From Eutrema japonicum (lineage: Eukaryota; Streptophyta; Magnoliopsida; Brassicales; Brassicaceae), in assembly GCA_030161315.1 (NCBI GenBank), contig BSQW01000003.1, positions 33,913,757-33,977,756 of the forward strand: a stretch of 64,000 nucleotides of DNA, in the 5' to 3' direction. The first letter of the stretch is position 1; each line of letters opens with the position of its first letter. Shown here one piece after another: positions 48,512-59,517 of this stretch. The notes under the pieces were generated by a model. It did not search any database. It was not told the origin of the DNA and worked only from the letters and a program-made list of their open reading frames with translations. The translations under genes and the position numbers were made by a program.

Positions 48512-49835
48512 TTTTTTTTTTGTCAACAGCCACAATACTTATACCGATTCAGTAAACCAAACCGGGGGTATCGAATTTACATAAATAAAATCTGATGGAT
48601 AGACTCGAGCACCTTGTGCTAACTTGTCTGGCACTGTGTTGCGTGCGCGTGGGATATGTGTGATAGAGAAAAAAGTGAATTCCTCCTTGCTCCTCACGAA
48701 CTCCTCCAAATGTAGTGTAAAAGCCGGCCACTCCTCGGGTGTAGACACCATCTTCACCAACTCTGAGCAATCTGTTGCAAAGGCTATCGTCGTCTTCTGA
48801 TTTGCAGTCATGCAATGCATCGCCCAAATGAGCGCTTCCAATTCTACATGTAAGGGAGAGAGACTTCTTCGCATGTTCCGTGATCCCATGATGGCACCGT
48901 CGACCCCCTCTTGAAAGTAGTGCCATCCTAAACCAGAATAGTTATCTGTTTCCTTCCACGAGCCATCAATATGGCATTTCGGTCCATCAAATTCCTCATG
49001 TTGAGACAGTACCGTGTTAGGACCGATTAGTTGAGAAATTATATTTGGTTCACTAATTTGTGCTGTTTCCCAGGTTGTGGCATCCGTTTCCGCTATCCTT
49101 AGTATCTCTTGTGGGTTTCTGTCCACGTTTGAGAATACCTTATCATTCCTTGCTTTCCAAATATTCCACGCTATCCAAGGGAAATTTGCGTTCTTATCCG
49201 CATTTGGTAGTCTCCAAAATAGATAATCAAAATTAGAGAAAACCGATGTCATCGGGAACACTCCCGGGGCCGATGCAATATGAGAGAGTGCCCATGTTTG
49301 TAGGGCCGGTGGGCATTCAAAAAGAACATGATTAATCGTTTCCCCTTCCACTCCACACCGTGCACAATGTGTATCACAATTGATTCCTCTAGCGCGTAAA
49401 TTCGCTTAAACCGAGAGACATCCCGAAATTGCCTGCCAAATAAAATGTCGTAATTTCGTTGGGCAGGTTAATTTCCATGTATGTGCTTGTAGTGTCTTCA
49501 CATCCGGCCCGTATAGGTAATTCTCGCAGATGCCTGATATTTGTTGCTCGATCTGGTATCCGGACCTAACCGTGTATTTGCCTGTTTTTGTAAAATGCCA
49601 GCCCGGGATATCTTGCCGATAAGTGCTGCTGATAGGAATGCTGCGAATAATTTCCACATCGGTTGGGTCGATGATTGCATTTATCAACTCCATATTCCAT
49701 GTTTGTGTCATTGGATCAACCAAATGATTGACCCTAAGGTTTGGGTAATAATTATACCCCTTACATATTGCTGCCCTCGGGGAAGAGGATGGTATCCATG
49801 GGTCGTTCCATACTGAGATAGAACCACTTATCTTT
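48512..49835 (-). mobile_element. LINE (non-LTR retrotransposon), 5'-truncated
   Basis: A run of T at 48512-48521 is the poly(A) tail of a minus-strand LINE. The coding part holds the C-terminal end of the second ORF: a zf-RVT region and an RNase H domain. The endonuclease and RT are absent, the usual result of incomplete reverse transcription. The 5' break falls near 49830-49836, where Athila LTR sequence begins. No clear TSD was found. Confidence 0.85.
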
Positions 49836-49840
49836 GGTGA
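48539..49840 (-). pseudogene. LINE ORF2 C-terminal part: zf-RVT and RNase H
   Basis: Minus strand. zf-RVT motifs are ISVWNDPWIP, GWHFTKTGKYTVRSGY and WKLTCPTKLRHFIWQ, then CARC-like cysteines around 49355. A stop near 49406 splits it from the RNase H part. The RNase H domain has all four acidic positions in expected settings: HIDGSWKE (Asp), VELEALIWAM (Glu), ATDCSELVKM (Asp) and RNTVPDKLA (Asp). It ends at 48539. RNase H of this type removes RNA from the hybrid during retrotransposition. With no RT here, the copy is dead. Confidence 0.85.
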
Positions 49841-50496
49841 TAAATCTAGAATTAGCTTTGGAAACAACCTATGGCGAAGAACTAATTCAGATTATGAACC
49901 CTAACAACTAATCAACCTAACATTCAAAGAAATCTCTTATGAAAACCCTATACCTAAAATGGATCTACTCAGACATGGAAATTGAAGCAATAAACATGTT
50001 TGAATAAATCATCAAATAAATAAGAAAGAGTAATAAGAGGGTTCGAAATCTTCTCTCTGACGAACAGAGTTTCAGACTTGTCTCCCTTTCAAAGCTCTCT
50101 CACAAAACCAAAGTAAAATAAAGCATAGCCATGAAAGTGGCTGTAAAATCCTATTAAATAACCTAAATCACATTTTGGGGCTTCTTGTAAATAATAAAGT
50201 CTTATGGGCAATTTTGCAATTCTTCAACTCTTCATTAAAGTCACGGGTCGTGTCTGCTTCGGTGAGTATCGACCGATACTAGGCAGTATCGATTGACACT
50301 CATGCTTCAAATCGGGTACTCAGCTACACGAACGTCTGTTTTGCTCCAAAATGCTCCAGAAAGCTCCAATACCTCTAATTATGCTCCAAACGTGCTAAAA
50401 CCTGTAAAAGACTCTGAAACACTACAAAATAGTAGAAAGACTCTATAAAACGGACTTATATCATGGCTTAAACGGGGTAAAAATCATGATATATCA
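49836..50496 (-). repeat. Truncated Athila-type LTR
   Basis: From GGTGAT onward it matches the right-hand part of the LTRs at 9953 and 43231, including AATCTAGAATTAGCTTT and the end GATATATCA at 50496. Its first half is missing at the LINE junction. A palindrome pair is at 50267/50287. It comes from a related but clearly diverged element in the same orientation. Confidence 0.85.
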
Positions 50497-50505
50497 TGTA
50501 AATCC

Positions 50506-50807
50506 AATATCCTTCTTCATGATGACATTATCAACCAGACCATCAATGATTTTGAGCCTGAAAATAAGAGCATCCAGGTTAAAAAGCTGAGGTTAGACGC
50601 GGAGGTTGCCATCGTCCAGGTATCAGATTTTTCCCTGGGTAAAATTGATATTCCTCAGGTATCCGATGATTTGGTTACGCTGCCTGCTGGGCCAAGCGCA
50701 TAATTGAATGATCAGCTGGACCTTGGTTCTCAGGAGCTTAGGAAGGAGTTCCCGCTTCCCTTGAATCAACCTGCCCCGGAGGATAAACCAGCTGAACCTG
50801 CCTGCTA
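50506..50807 (+). pseudogene. Antisense extra ORF (aORF) of the Tat-type element, 3' end
   Basis: Opposite strand to pol. The frame reads DIINQTINDFEPENKSIQ, KKLRLDAEVAIVQVSDF and GKIDIPQVSDDLVTLPAGP, then a TAA at about 50701. The frame then continues to a second stop at 50805-50807. Tat-lineage elements are known to carry additional ORFs between pol and the 3' LTR, sometimes antisense. Position and orientation fit that. Its function is unknown and its 5' part is missing here. Confidence 0.55.
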
Positions 50808-51546
50808 AAGATTCATTTACTATTTTCATCTTTTGTTGTTCTTTTGAATTTGGTGCCTGAGGAGGCTTTTAAACCCTTTTCTGGTTTGTTTGTTGAGCTC
50901 GTTTATGCCCTAGTGGGCTTTTTGGTTTGAACGTGTACTCCCTTGAGGAGGCTTTATTTACTTTGATGATTTTTTTAAAAAAAATATATTTTTATGGTTA
51001 TTCATAATTTTTGCCATTTAGAGGCTGTCTTTTTTAGATCAAAGGCAGTTTTTCAGCCAAACACCCAGGTCGTTTAGAGACCTCGGGAGATGACCAGACG
51101 ATTTAAAGATGCAAGAACGAAGCCGTTTAGAGGCATGCATGTAACCTAAACAGTTTAGACGTAGAGGTTGTTGTCATTTAGAGACTACTAGAAAGGTTGT
51201 GACTCTGCAATTTAGACGCAAAGTCGAGTCATGCTAGCTGGTTGCATGCTTTAGCTCGTAAGGCTGTTCATTTATGGAGTAAAGCTTTTAGCTTGTAAAT
51301 AGTAGTTGAAAAATCTCAGACTGCGTTTAACAGGCTTAAGAGAAGAAGATTTTTTTTTATTTTAATAGTTGCACCCTTATGAGGTTGCCTACGTACCCTG
51401 AGGAGGGATCAAGCCTTTTCGTAGTTTGATTTTTACAAGTGTGTTTTTAATGATAGTACTTCTTTAAATTCATGGCATTCCATGAGTTCCTTTCGGGTGT
51501 ATTGTCGTGCACCCTGGCGAGCTTGTATACGTCGTTCTTTACTACC
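50808..51546. other. Tat-type spacer downstream of integrase
   Basis: T-rich sequence with repeated short phrases such as CCCTTTTCTGG, GAGGAGGCTTT and CGTTTAGAGGC. It could be the 3' UTR of the antisense ORF. No coding evidence was found. Confidence 0.4.
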
Positions 51547-52611
51547 TCAGAGATTTAGTATGGGCCTTCCCAGTTGGTGCCCAATTTTCCAGCGTTCCTT
51601 TCCCTTGTGTTTTCGTATGACGAGCTCGCCAACTCGAAATCTTCGCTGTTTGACCTTTGAATTATAGTAATGTGCTGCCGCGTGTTGATAGTTTTGAAGA
51701 TTAACGAGTGCTCGATCTCGACGTTCATCGATAACATCGAGTTGATCGAGAAGCATTTCGTTGTTTAGTTCCTCGTTTATGGGGCACATGTCTATCCTCA
51801 TGCTGGGGACTACGACCTCAGCGGGAACCACATCCTCAATCCCATAAGCCAAGGAGAATGGTGTTTATGAGGTTATTTTGCGAGGTGAGGTCCGACAGGC
51901 CCATAGTACTCCAGGGAGCTCGTCGGATCATTTTTGCTTTTTAGCATACAGTCGTTTTTTGAGATTGTTCAGTATTAGCTTATTTGTTGCCTCGGCCTGC
52001 CCATTGCCTTGAGGGTAACGTGGGGTCGAGGTTGTTAATCGGATTCTGTGGTCTCCGCAGAGCTCGAGGAACTGATTTGAGATGAACTGTGAACCGTTGT
52101 CGGTTACAATCTCATATGGGACTACATGCCGGCAAACTACGTTTTGCCATACGAATTCTTGTACGTGGTTTGCTTTAATTTGCGGAAAAGCTCCTGCCTT
52201 CACCCATTTGGTGAAGTGGTCCGTGAGGACGAGTAGGAAGCGACACCTTCTTTTTCCCGAGGTTACCATGGGCCCTACTATATCCATTTACCACCTCATA
52301 AAGGGGGTATGGAGATGAGATGGAAGATAAGTTTTCAGTAGGTTGATGCAATGTGGGAGCATGTCGTTGGCATTTGTCGCATGTCGTTGGCATTTGTCGC
52401 ATGTTTTGGAATGTTCTTCGCAGTCAGCGACCAAGGTGGGCCAAAAGTATCTTGCCTTTTGATCAAGATGGCTAATGCCCTTCCTCCTGAGTGGCTGCCA
52501 CACGAGCCTCCATGTATTTCTGATAATATCGTAAAAGCTTTGAGCCCGTGAACGCATACTAGGTAGTGGCCGTTTACACTTCACTTGTAAATGCGGGGGT
52601 TGATTATACAA
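51547..52611 (-). pseudogene. Integrase of the Tat-type element
   Basis: Catalytic core with the first Asp in MDIVGPM, the second in VTDNGSQFIS and the Glu in GNGQAEATNK. A C-terminal part follows (RRFRVGELVIRK). A TAA just before MDIVGPM replaces the expected Ser codon. The zinc-finger part upstream is scrambled by a 20-bp tandem duplication (52361-52380 and 52381-52400), which shifts the frame. Another frame break lies between the core and the C-terminal part near 51850-51930. Confidence 0.82.
52361..52400. repeat. 20-bp tandem duplication in integrase
   Basis: ATGTCGTTGGCATTTGTCGC occurs twice in a row. The extra 20 bases shift the reading frame of the zinc-finger part of integrase. Confidence 0.95.
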
Positions 52612-52717
52612 TATCTTGAAGCTATGGTTTTGAGCTTGCGAGCTTCCTACTTGCTGGGGGGAGCCTCTCCCCCCTCAATGTATTGTATAATTGCTACTCG
52701 CCAGTCAGCTCTTGCAA

Positions 52718-54670
52718 TCATTTTTCGCACAGGGTAACATGCCTGGCGTCAAGCTGGGCTGGCTCCGGGTTTTCAGCTTCTCCTACTTCGGGAGGGAGGT
52801 CGCCCGTTATTGGGTAAACTATTATGTCCAATTTCATATCGTCATGGTCTATTTCCATTAAATCCTCGATATCCTTATCGATTTTAATACTTGGTTTTTC
52901 AATTCCTTCCACTAGAATCACTATTTTTACAAGCGGACTCGAGGTTGATGCCAGAGCTGCCAGTGCGTCTGCGATCGTGTTCTCACCTCGCGGTATTCGC
53001 GTTAGGCTGAAGGCTTTAAATTGTTTAACTAGCTCATGGACTATGGCTAGATAGAATTCCATCATGTTATCTCTGGCTTCGTATTCTCCATGAAAATGGC
53101 TTGTAATAAGCTGGAAATCGTTGAACGCATTCAGTTTGCGTATTCCTATTCTAGCTGCGAGTCGAAGATCCGCTATTAAGGCCTTGTACTCGGCTTCGTT
53201 GTTCGATGCTGAGAATCCGAGTCTAAAGGATTGTTCCTCGATCTCGTTAGTCGGGGACACTAGGTGGATTCCAACACATGCCCCCTGTTTCGAGGAAGCT
53301 CCATCAACATAAAGCTGCCAGGTCTCAGCACTTGTTCCGGTCACCTGGCTATTAGTTGTGAGCTCGATAATGAAATCAGCTAGTACATGTGCTTTGGCGC
53401 TAGTCCGAGGTCGATATTCGATATTGTACTCACTCAACTCGATGGCCCATTTGGCTAGCCTGCTAGATTGGCTGAGGCTGTGCAATACTGTGCGTAATGG
53501 ATGTGTTGTCATTACTATGATAGGGTGTGACTGAAAATACGGCATGAGCTTGCGTTCTGAGATTAATACTGCCAGAGCCAGTTTTTCCATTCGTGGGTAC
53601 CTGGTTTCAGCATCTACTAAGGATTTGCTCACGTAGTAGATCAGTTTCTGCTCAGCTCGTTCTTCTCTTATGAGGACGCCACTCACTGCGGCCTCGGAGA
53701 TCGCTACGTATAAGTAAAGCGGCTCACCCTCAATTGGTTTTGACAAAATGGGGGGCTCGGAGAGGTACGCCTTTAGTTGCTTAAAGGCCTCCCCGCACTT
53801 GTCATCCCATATGAACTTTTTGTTTCCCTTTAGTAATTGGTAAAAAGGGAGACATTTATCGGTCGACCTGGAAATGAACTGATTTGATGCGGCAATGCGG
53901 CCTGTCAGCCTTTGCACCTCTTTTACCGAGCTCAGGGGTTGCATTTCCAAGAACGCACTGATTTGTTTGGGGTTTGCATATATTCCTCGTTGAGTCACTA
54001 TGTAACCTAGGAATTGACCTGAAGCGACCCCGAAGGTACACTTTGAAGGATTAAGTTTCATCCCATACTTGTTGAGTAAGGTGAAACATTCCCCCAGCTG
54101 GCTTATGTGATCTTCCTCTTTCAGAGATTTAACCAGCATGTCGTCAATGTAGACTTCCATTGACTTACCCAGGAGGCTGGCAAACATCCTGTTCATAGGT
54201 ATTTGGTAGGTTGCTCTCGCGTTTTTAATGCCAAATGGCATCACTTTATAGCAGTACGTTCCTCGTTCCATTATGAAGGATGTTTTATCTTGGTCCTCAG
54301 GGTTTATTTGTGTTTGATTATATCCTGAGAATGCATCCATAAAGCTGAGGAGCTGGTGCCCTGATGTAGCTTCCACCAGCTGGTCGATGTGAGGTAGTGG
54401 GAAGCTATCCTTAGGACATGGTTTGTTTAGATCTGTAAAATCTACGCATACTCGCCAGGTGCCATTTTTCTTCTTTACTACGACCGGATTTGCTAGCCAG
54501 TCAGGATATTTTATCTCCTTGATGAATCCAACGTTTAGCAACCTGGTGACCTCACTGTTAACAGCCTCGGTCTTGTCAGGTCCAAATTTCTGACGCTTTT
54601 GACGTACTGGTTTGTGGTTTGGATCCACATTGACCTCATGTGAAATGATGTTTAGATCGATTCCGGGCAT
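52718..54670 (-). CDS. RT, RNase H and second RNase H of the Tat-type element (650-codon open frame)
   Basis: A long open frame. Reverse transcriptase occupies about residues 1-210: RVCVDFTDLNKPCPKDSFPL, FMDAFSGYNQ, VMPFGIKNARATYQ and the catalytic VYIDDMLVKS. A first RNase H follows (LYLYVAISEAAVSGVL), which has lost its catalytic pattern as is usual in Tat. The second, archaeal-type RNase H at about 450-590 has QLYVDGASSK (Asp), NNEAEYKALI (Glu) and RGENTIADALAAL. It is cut off from gag-protease by a TAG at 54680-54682 that replaces an expected Trp codon. It is therefore a fragment of a polyprotein and not a separate gene. Confidence 0.88.
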   Translation of the reverse strand: MPGIDLNIISHEVNVDPNHKPVRQKRQKFGPDKTEAVNSEVTRLLNVGFIKEIKYPDWLANPVVVKKKNGTWRVCVDFTDLNKPCPKDSFPLPHIDQLVEATSGHQLLSFMDAFSGYNQTQINPEDQDKTSFIMERGTYCYKVMPFGIKNARATYQIPMNRMFASLLGKSMEVYIDDMLVKSLKEEDHISQLGECFTLLNKYGMKLNPSKCTFGVASGQFLGYIVTQRGIYANPKQISAFLEMQPLSSVKEVQRLTGRIAASNQFISRSTDKCLPFYQLLKGNKKFIWDDKCGEAFKQLKAYLSEPPILSKPIEGEPLYLYVAISEAAVSGVLIREERAEQKLIYYVSKSLVDAETRYPRMEKLALAVLISERKLMPYFQSHPIIVMTTHPLRTVLHSLSQSSRLAKWAIELSEYNIEYRPRTSAKAHVLADFIIELTTNSQVTGTSAETWQLYVDGASSKQGACVGIHLVSPTNEIEEQSFRLGFSASNNEAEYKALIADLRLAARIGIRKLNAFNDFQLITSHFHGEYEARDNMMEFYLAIVHELVKQFKAFSLTRIPRGENTIADALAALASTSSPLVKIVILVEGIEKPSIKIDKDIEDLMEIDHDDMKLDIIVYPITGDLPPEVGEAENPEPAQLDARHVTLCEK

Positions 54671-54682
54671 ATCAGCTGTTGT

Positions 54683-55702
54683 CTATGCGAATGAGCCGGA
54701 ATTTTCTTTGAGGAATGTTATTAATTGGTCCTTTTGAGCCTTGGAGAGTTCGGACCCAATTCCTACTTTCTGGTCAGGATGAGACTCGTTGACCACAATT
54801 TTCTCGATAAAGTCTTTGCGAAGTCCGATGAAGCTTGGACCACTTTTGTTTTTGGCTAGGTGGTATGCGAGCTCATCTTTACGTTGTAGTTGGTATATAG
54901 TACTTTCCTTTGCGATCTGGAAACCTGCCATGTAGCACATTCTGGATTCCTTTTGACTCCCCTTAACTGTTGCGATCCCATGCTGAGTAGGGAATTTTAT
55001 GCATTGATGGTATTTTGAAGATACAGCCCTCATTGAATGTATCCAGGTTCTTCCCAGGATGGCATTGAATGGGGCTGGCATATCTATCACCGTGAATTCG
55101 ACCATCCTTCTTACTCCGGCTGCTATTACAGGGAGTTTTATCGTTCCGAGAGATAGCGTGGTTTCCCCGAAAAATTCGGTTAACACCATCTTATTTTCTT
55201 CGATTTCGTGATCTGGTATATCAATTTCCCTAAGGACGCTTAGGAGGATGAGTTCTACAGAGCTCCTCGTGTACACGAGCATCTTAGTGAGCTCATATTC
55301 AAGCACTTCTAGCATGATTAAGAGAGCATCATCATGTGGGGAATATAACTCAACGACCTCGCTTTCCCAGAACGAAATTTGTGTTTTAGGTCCCTTGAAT
55401 GGGGTCATATCACGTGTGTCGGTATTTACCCTTCGTTGATGTTTCTTAATTGAGTTTACTGAGTTGCGACATAGCTGGGATCGTCCATGAATAAAGTTAA
55501 TTCTTTTCTTCGTGCTGGGGGGAGGCATATATGTTTCACAGTCTTTGGGGGGGATCTCGCCTCGTCGTATCCTCGACTGAACGTTCTTGCCTACGATCAT
55601 CCTCGGATGGGCGATCCCGCCTTTCATCGTCTCGAGCTGGGTAATAGTTCTTCCTCGGAGGAGGTTTCTCCAGCTCGATTTTACCCAGCTCTCCTGCTGC
55701 AA
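54683..55702 (-). pseudogene. Protease region of the Tat-type element
   Basis: An open stretch of 339 codons upstream of RT. The aspartic protease site is damaged: MLVYTRSSVELI stands where D-T-G-S-S is expected, so the catalytic Asp and the Gly are lost. Later parts are normal (EFFGETTLSLGTIKLP, FNAILGRTWIHSMRAV). The frame is joined to gag through a G-run (seven G, about 55546-55552) where a frameshift is visible. Confidence 0.8.
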
Positions 55703-57167
55703 ATTCGGCGGCGAGCTGTTTCTTCACCTCATGGCACTCCTCGGTTGAGTGGCCCTTGATTTTGTGAAAATCACACCACTTGCTGGGATCGTAAGGCTTG
55801 AATCTATTACAAGGTGGGCTTCCCACTGAGTATGAGTGTATCCCCTGACTTTGTCTCTGATCTTGGGACTCCTTTTTTTCCCGACTTTTTAGGTCCTTGG
55901 GAGTTGGTTATCTGAACTTGTTTAGTCGAGGTTGCGGGTGCGGTGCATGCTGCTTTGGTTGAGATGCACTCGCTTCTTCGAGAATAATCCAGCGCGGTAT
56001 AATGCATCATCTAGTGATACGGGCTCCCGAACTGTGAGCTCCTCAAAGAATTTTAAGGTTTTTAGCAATCCGTTTTTGAGGGCTTTCAGGGTCGTTGGGT
56101 TATGTAGATCAGTGATTTTTGCTTTGACGACTTTAAAGCTGTCAATATACTTTCGCAATAAGTCGCCTGGTTTTTGAGTGAGTACCCACATATCGGCCTC
56201 CGAGGTCTCGATCTGGATAAATACCGAATATTGCTTCAAGAATGCCGCTTGAAGTTGGGTGAAGTTGTCAATCGAGTTTGGTTTCAGGGAGGTGAACCAT
56301 TCTAAGGCCGAATCCGTTAGATTTTTGACGAAGAAACGGCAGCGTGCTGACTCGAGGAAATTGGATATTCCCGACATCGCTGAGTAGTCGCACCCTCGAA
56401 AAGGCAAATTTGAGACTTCTCATAAATGCCTTGGAGTCGGTTTCTCCGTTATACCGAGGAAATCGGATATTCTCGACATCGCCGAGCTGAGGGCTTGCGA
56501 TTCGCGAGGTGAATAGGGTCTGATTGACTTCATCAATCACTCTATCCATCTCAGGTGCTGAGCTTAGAGCAGCGTGGACATGCGATCTCATCCGCTGTAG
56601 TTTGGCGTTTGTTTCTTCGCAATATTTCTTGATTGATTCAAACCCATGTGAGCTGCCGGATCCCAAGTTGTTTTCGTTATTACTCGGGAAGCGGAGCTGG
56701 GAATGATTGCTTCCACCGGGATTATCCTGAGGTTCGACCTCATTTACGTTCCCAGAGAGATCCTGACCGATTAGTAGATTTGAGGTCGGGTCTACTCCCG
56801 GTAAGGTCGCAATTGGCGTAATTTCTCCTTCCGTGATCTGGATCGTGGAAGGAGTGAATATGGGGTCCGATATCATCGAGTTGATCCGTGAGGCGGTGAA
56901 TTGATATCGGAAAAGTTTAGACTCGTCACCGATGAAGGTGGGAATGATAATCCTCCCTGCCTAGGGGCAAAAAGGGATTGTGTCCCAGGTGGGAGGGCGA
57001 GCCGCCCGATGGTGCTTGCCCGAGCCGTTCTTTCGAGGTCATCCTGGCGTGCTGCCATTGAGCGATTCTGCTATATGAGGAACGATATCAGGTTTCGGAT
57101 CTCAGCTATTTGATCCGGAGCTAGCTGGTTTAAGGATGCAGATCCCGAGGGATCAGCAATATCGTCG
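55536..57167 (-). pseudogene. gag of the Tat-type element, main part
   Basis: Contains RFPRYNGETDSKAFMRSLKF, LTDSALEWFTSLKPNSI and FLKQYSVFI, the retrotransposon gag core. The zinc-binding part is WCDFHKIKGHSTEECHEVKK. Several breaks occur: a TAG near 57075, a frame change near 56870 and further shifts near 56380 and 55920. It continues across the nested element to the start at 63404. Confidence 0.8.
57163..57167. repeat. Target-site duplication TCGAT, left copy
   Basis: TCGAT precedes the LTR at 57168 and follows the other LTR at 63247-63251. The perfect 5-bp duplication confirms a single insertion into the Tat gag. Confidence 0.95.
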
Positions 57168-58770
57168 ATTGATAGTGAACTTTTTACGGTTCGCACAATT
57201 ACCCACTGTGCACAATGCCTCAATCTAATGGCATGTCATTGTAGCACTTTGGGATCGAATCCACAGAGAAATAAGAACGACGCACTAAGAATACAGGACG
57301 CTATCTAATCTAAGCAAATATCGGGTTTTGGTTTTTATCGGACAATTTGAAACGTGCAAAATAGAGAAATAAACGAGTAGCAAGGCAAACAAGAAAACGA
57401 TTAATATCAAATTTAAACAAACGAATTCTCGGGTAAAGCAATCGACTCGGGTGATTCTTTAATCTACTCAAGATGCTCAAACATTCGACTAAATATCTCC
57501 CTAGGCCTTAGAACACTACTAAAGATTAATCCACGTCAATGGTATTAATCCCTTTCTTAGTCATCAATCGTCATAAACTTCCGTTCGCGATTCTATGACT
57601 AACAAGCATTAATAACAAGTCTACTTAGCCACAATTCACCTTAAACATCAACTCCCGTTGGCTAAGATATGAAAAGCACTCATTGAATTGGTCGGGGAAT
57701 TTCATCGAACACCTTCCGGGCGAGAAATTCCCTATGATCTAAATCAACTTTGTCAAGGCCAATCCAGCATTAATAACACTCAATGAGAAAGGATATCAAC
57801 TAATCTAGTTCTTAAACATCAAGAACAAACCTAGAATCACCCTAATCTACTTCACCCAAGAATCCTAAAAAGAACTACTCACACATAGCTAAATCACAAA
57901 TATAAACCGTACAAATGAAAGCCATAAGCAAAATAAGAAAAATGGTAAAAAGAGTTTAAGAAAATCTTCACTAAAATGGTTTGGATCTTGAATCTTTCAT
58001 ACAAAAACAAAAAAGGAAGAAAAAGAAGAAAATGGCTTAGAACCCTCAAAAGAAAGAAAAACTAAAAAAAACTCCCTGTCTAATTAGGCTTAATTTGCTT
58101 AAGTAGATACAGATCGGGTCGGGTCAACCCGGGACAAACCGGGTTTGACCCGACAATTTTTGTGTCCGAGAAGGTTCACAGCGGTCAGCTCATACCGCTG
58201 CATGACCGCTGTGAAATGTCTGGTTTTTGCTCCGGATGGATCCGCAGCGGTCTGCTCATACCGCTGTGCTCCGGCCGCTGCGAAACTTGAAAGTGCAGCG
58301 GTCTCCCTATACCGCTGCATGACCGCTGTGAAACGCCTGGTTTTTGCTCCGGATGGATCCGCAGCGGTCTCCCTATACCGCTGCATGACCGCTGTGAATC
58401 TCTGTGTTTTTGACGGGAGGATCCGCAGCGGTCTCCCTATACCGCTGTGTTTCGGCCGCTGCGAGACTTGAAAATGCAGCGGTGGAGCCATGACCGCTGT
58501 GAGCTGGCCGCTGCAAATGTCCGGTTTTCTCCTTCATCACTTGATCATCTCTGTTCGCTGCGGGTACGTTCCTCCTAGTCCATGATCTTCCCCAAGCTCC
58601 AAAAAGCACCTAAAAGACTCCATAGCACACAAACATATGCAAAAACTAACCTAAGACTCACTAACTCTAAAATGGATGCAAACTATACCAAAAACAATGA
58701 AATGAATGCAAAAAGTCACAAAATGCTAACTAAAATGTATACTAAAATGGGCTAAATTATGCAACTATCA
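57168..58770 (-). repeat. 3' LTR of the non-autonomous element
   Basis: Starts TGATAG and ends CTATCA (6-bp inverted termini). Includes the palindromic array at 58179-58510. Small open frames here arise from the array and occur identically in both LTRs. Confidence 0.95.
58179..58510. repeat. Palindromic CAGCGGT...ACCGCTG array in the LTR
   Basis: Six cassettes begin CAGCGG at 58179, 58245, 58296, 58362, 58426 and 58477. Five have the form CAGCGGT, 7-8 bp, ACCGCTG, and then a further inverted half (GACCGCTGTGA or GGCCGCTGCGA). Spacings are 66, 51, 66, 64 and 51 bp, suggesting a higher-order unit. The same array is at about 62655-62986 in the other LTR. It lies where the Athila LTR has its TGTCGATCGACA palindromes, between the transcribed-looking part and CCATGATCTT. 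Confidence 0.9.
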
Positions 58771-58780
58771 ACTCCCCCGA
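58771..58780 (-). promoter_or_regulatory. Polypurine tract of the non-autonomous element
   Basis: Minus strand reads TCGGGGGAGT directly next to the 3' LTR. The neighbouring sequence (TTTGCTTGTCCGCAAGCAAAC on the plus strand, in two parts) is shared with the Athila-type element at 11165-11190. Confidence 0.75.
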
Positions 58781-59455
58781 ACTTGCCTTTTGCTTGTCCG
58801 CAAGCAAACAAACAAGAACAAGTCGAAGAAGAGGTTGGAATGCGAGATATCATATCCGAGAATATTAACAAAAGAATTCAATTCAATGCCCTTGGTAGTA
58901 GTTATGTGATGAACTAACAACCTCTACTTCAAAAGATTTAGCCATACTCGTCGCTACACGAATTTGGTCTAAGCCTTAGCATCTACAAGTAATCATATCC
59001 TCTAACTCTTTAACATTCATTAAGTACAATGATGAATCATGCTTAATAAAAATCAAGTGAACTCATTTGGCTTAGGGAAAAGGTTTTGAGATAAAATTGA
59101 TCTCAATCATGCGGGTATTCCAATGCAATGGGATCTCTCACGAAAGAATGAACTTTGGCAAAATGCTAAGAGTAAAGAACAATTGATTCATACAAGGATG
59201 ACTTCCGTCTACCCAATGCCCCAATATGAACTCCACTCCTATTTCTAAACCCATCAAGATCCATTCTAAACTACCCATATCACAAGGCATTTTGCCTTCT
59301 TAGACCACATTTCTTTTCTAACTTAGGGGATTCTTTTCTTCTTATTTTTCAACAAATGGATTGGCTCTTCATCTTTTTCTTATAGCTCTTTTTCACTTTC
59401 ATAACTAGTCTCTCAATCATCATTTAGATGCCTTAGCCATATTTTTTTTTTTTTT

Positions 59456-59517
<62 letters not shown>

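Noticed and set aside
48539..48926. 125-codon minus-strand frame overlapping the LINE RNase H
   Set aside because: It is the shadow of the RNase H frame; only the longer frame has the catalytic motifs.
58099..58491. 130-codon and 108-codon open frames in both LTRs of the non-autonomous element
   Set aside because: They are built from the CAGCGGT palindromic cassettes, overlap on both strands and resemble no protein. They are a by-product of the repeats.
58179..58510. CRISPR-like regular repeats
   Set aside because: The units are palindromic LTR cassettes with uneven spacing in a plant retrotransposon. There are no unique spacers and no cas genes.
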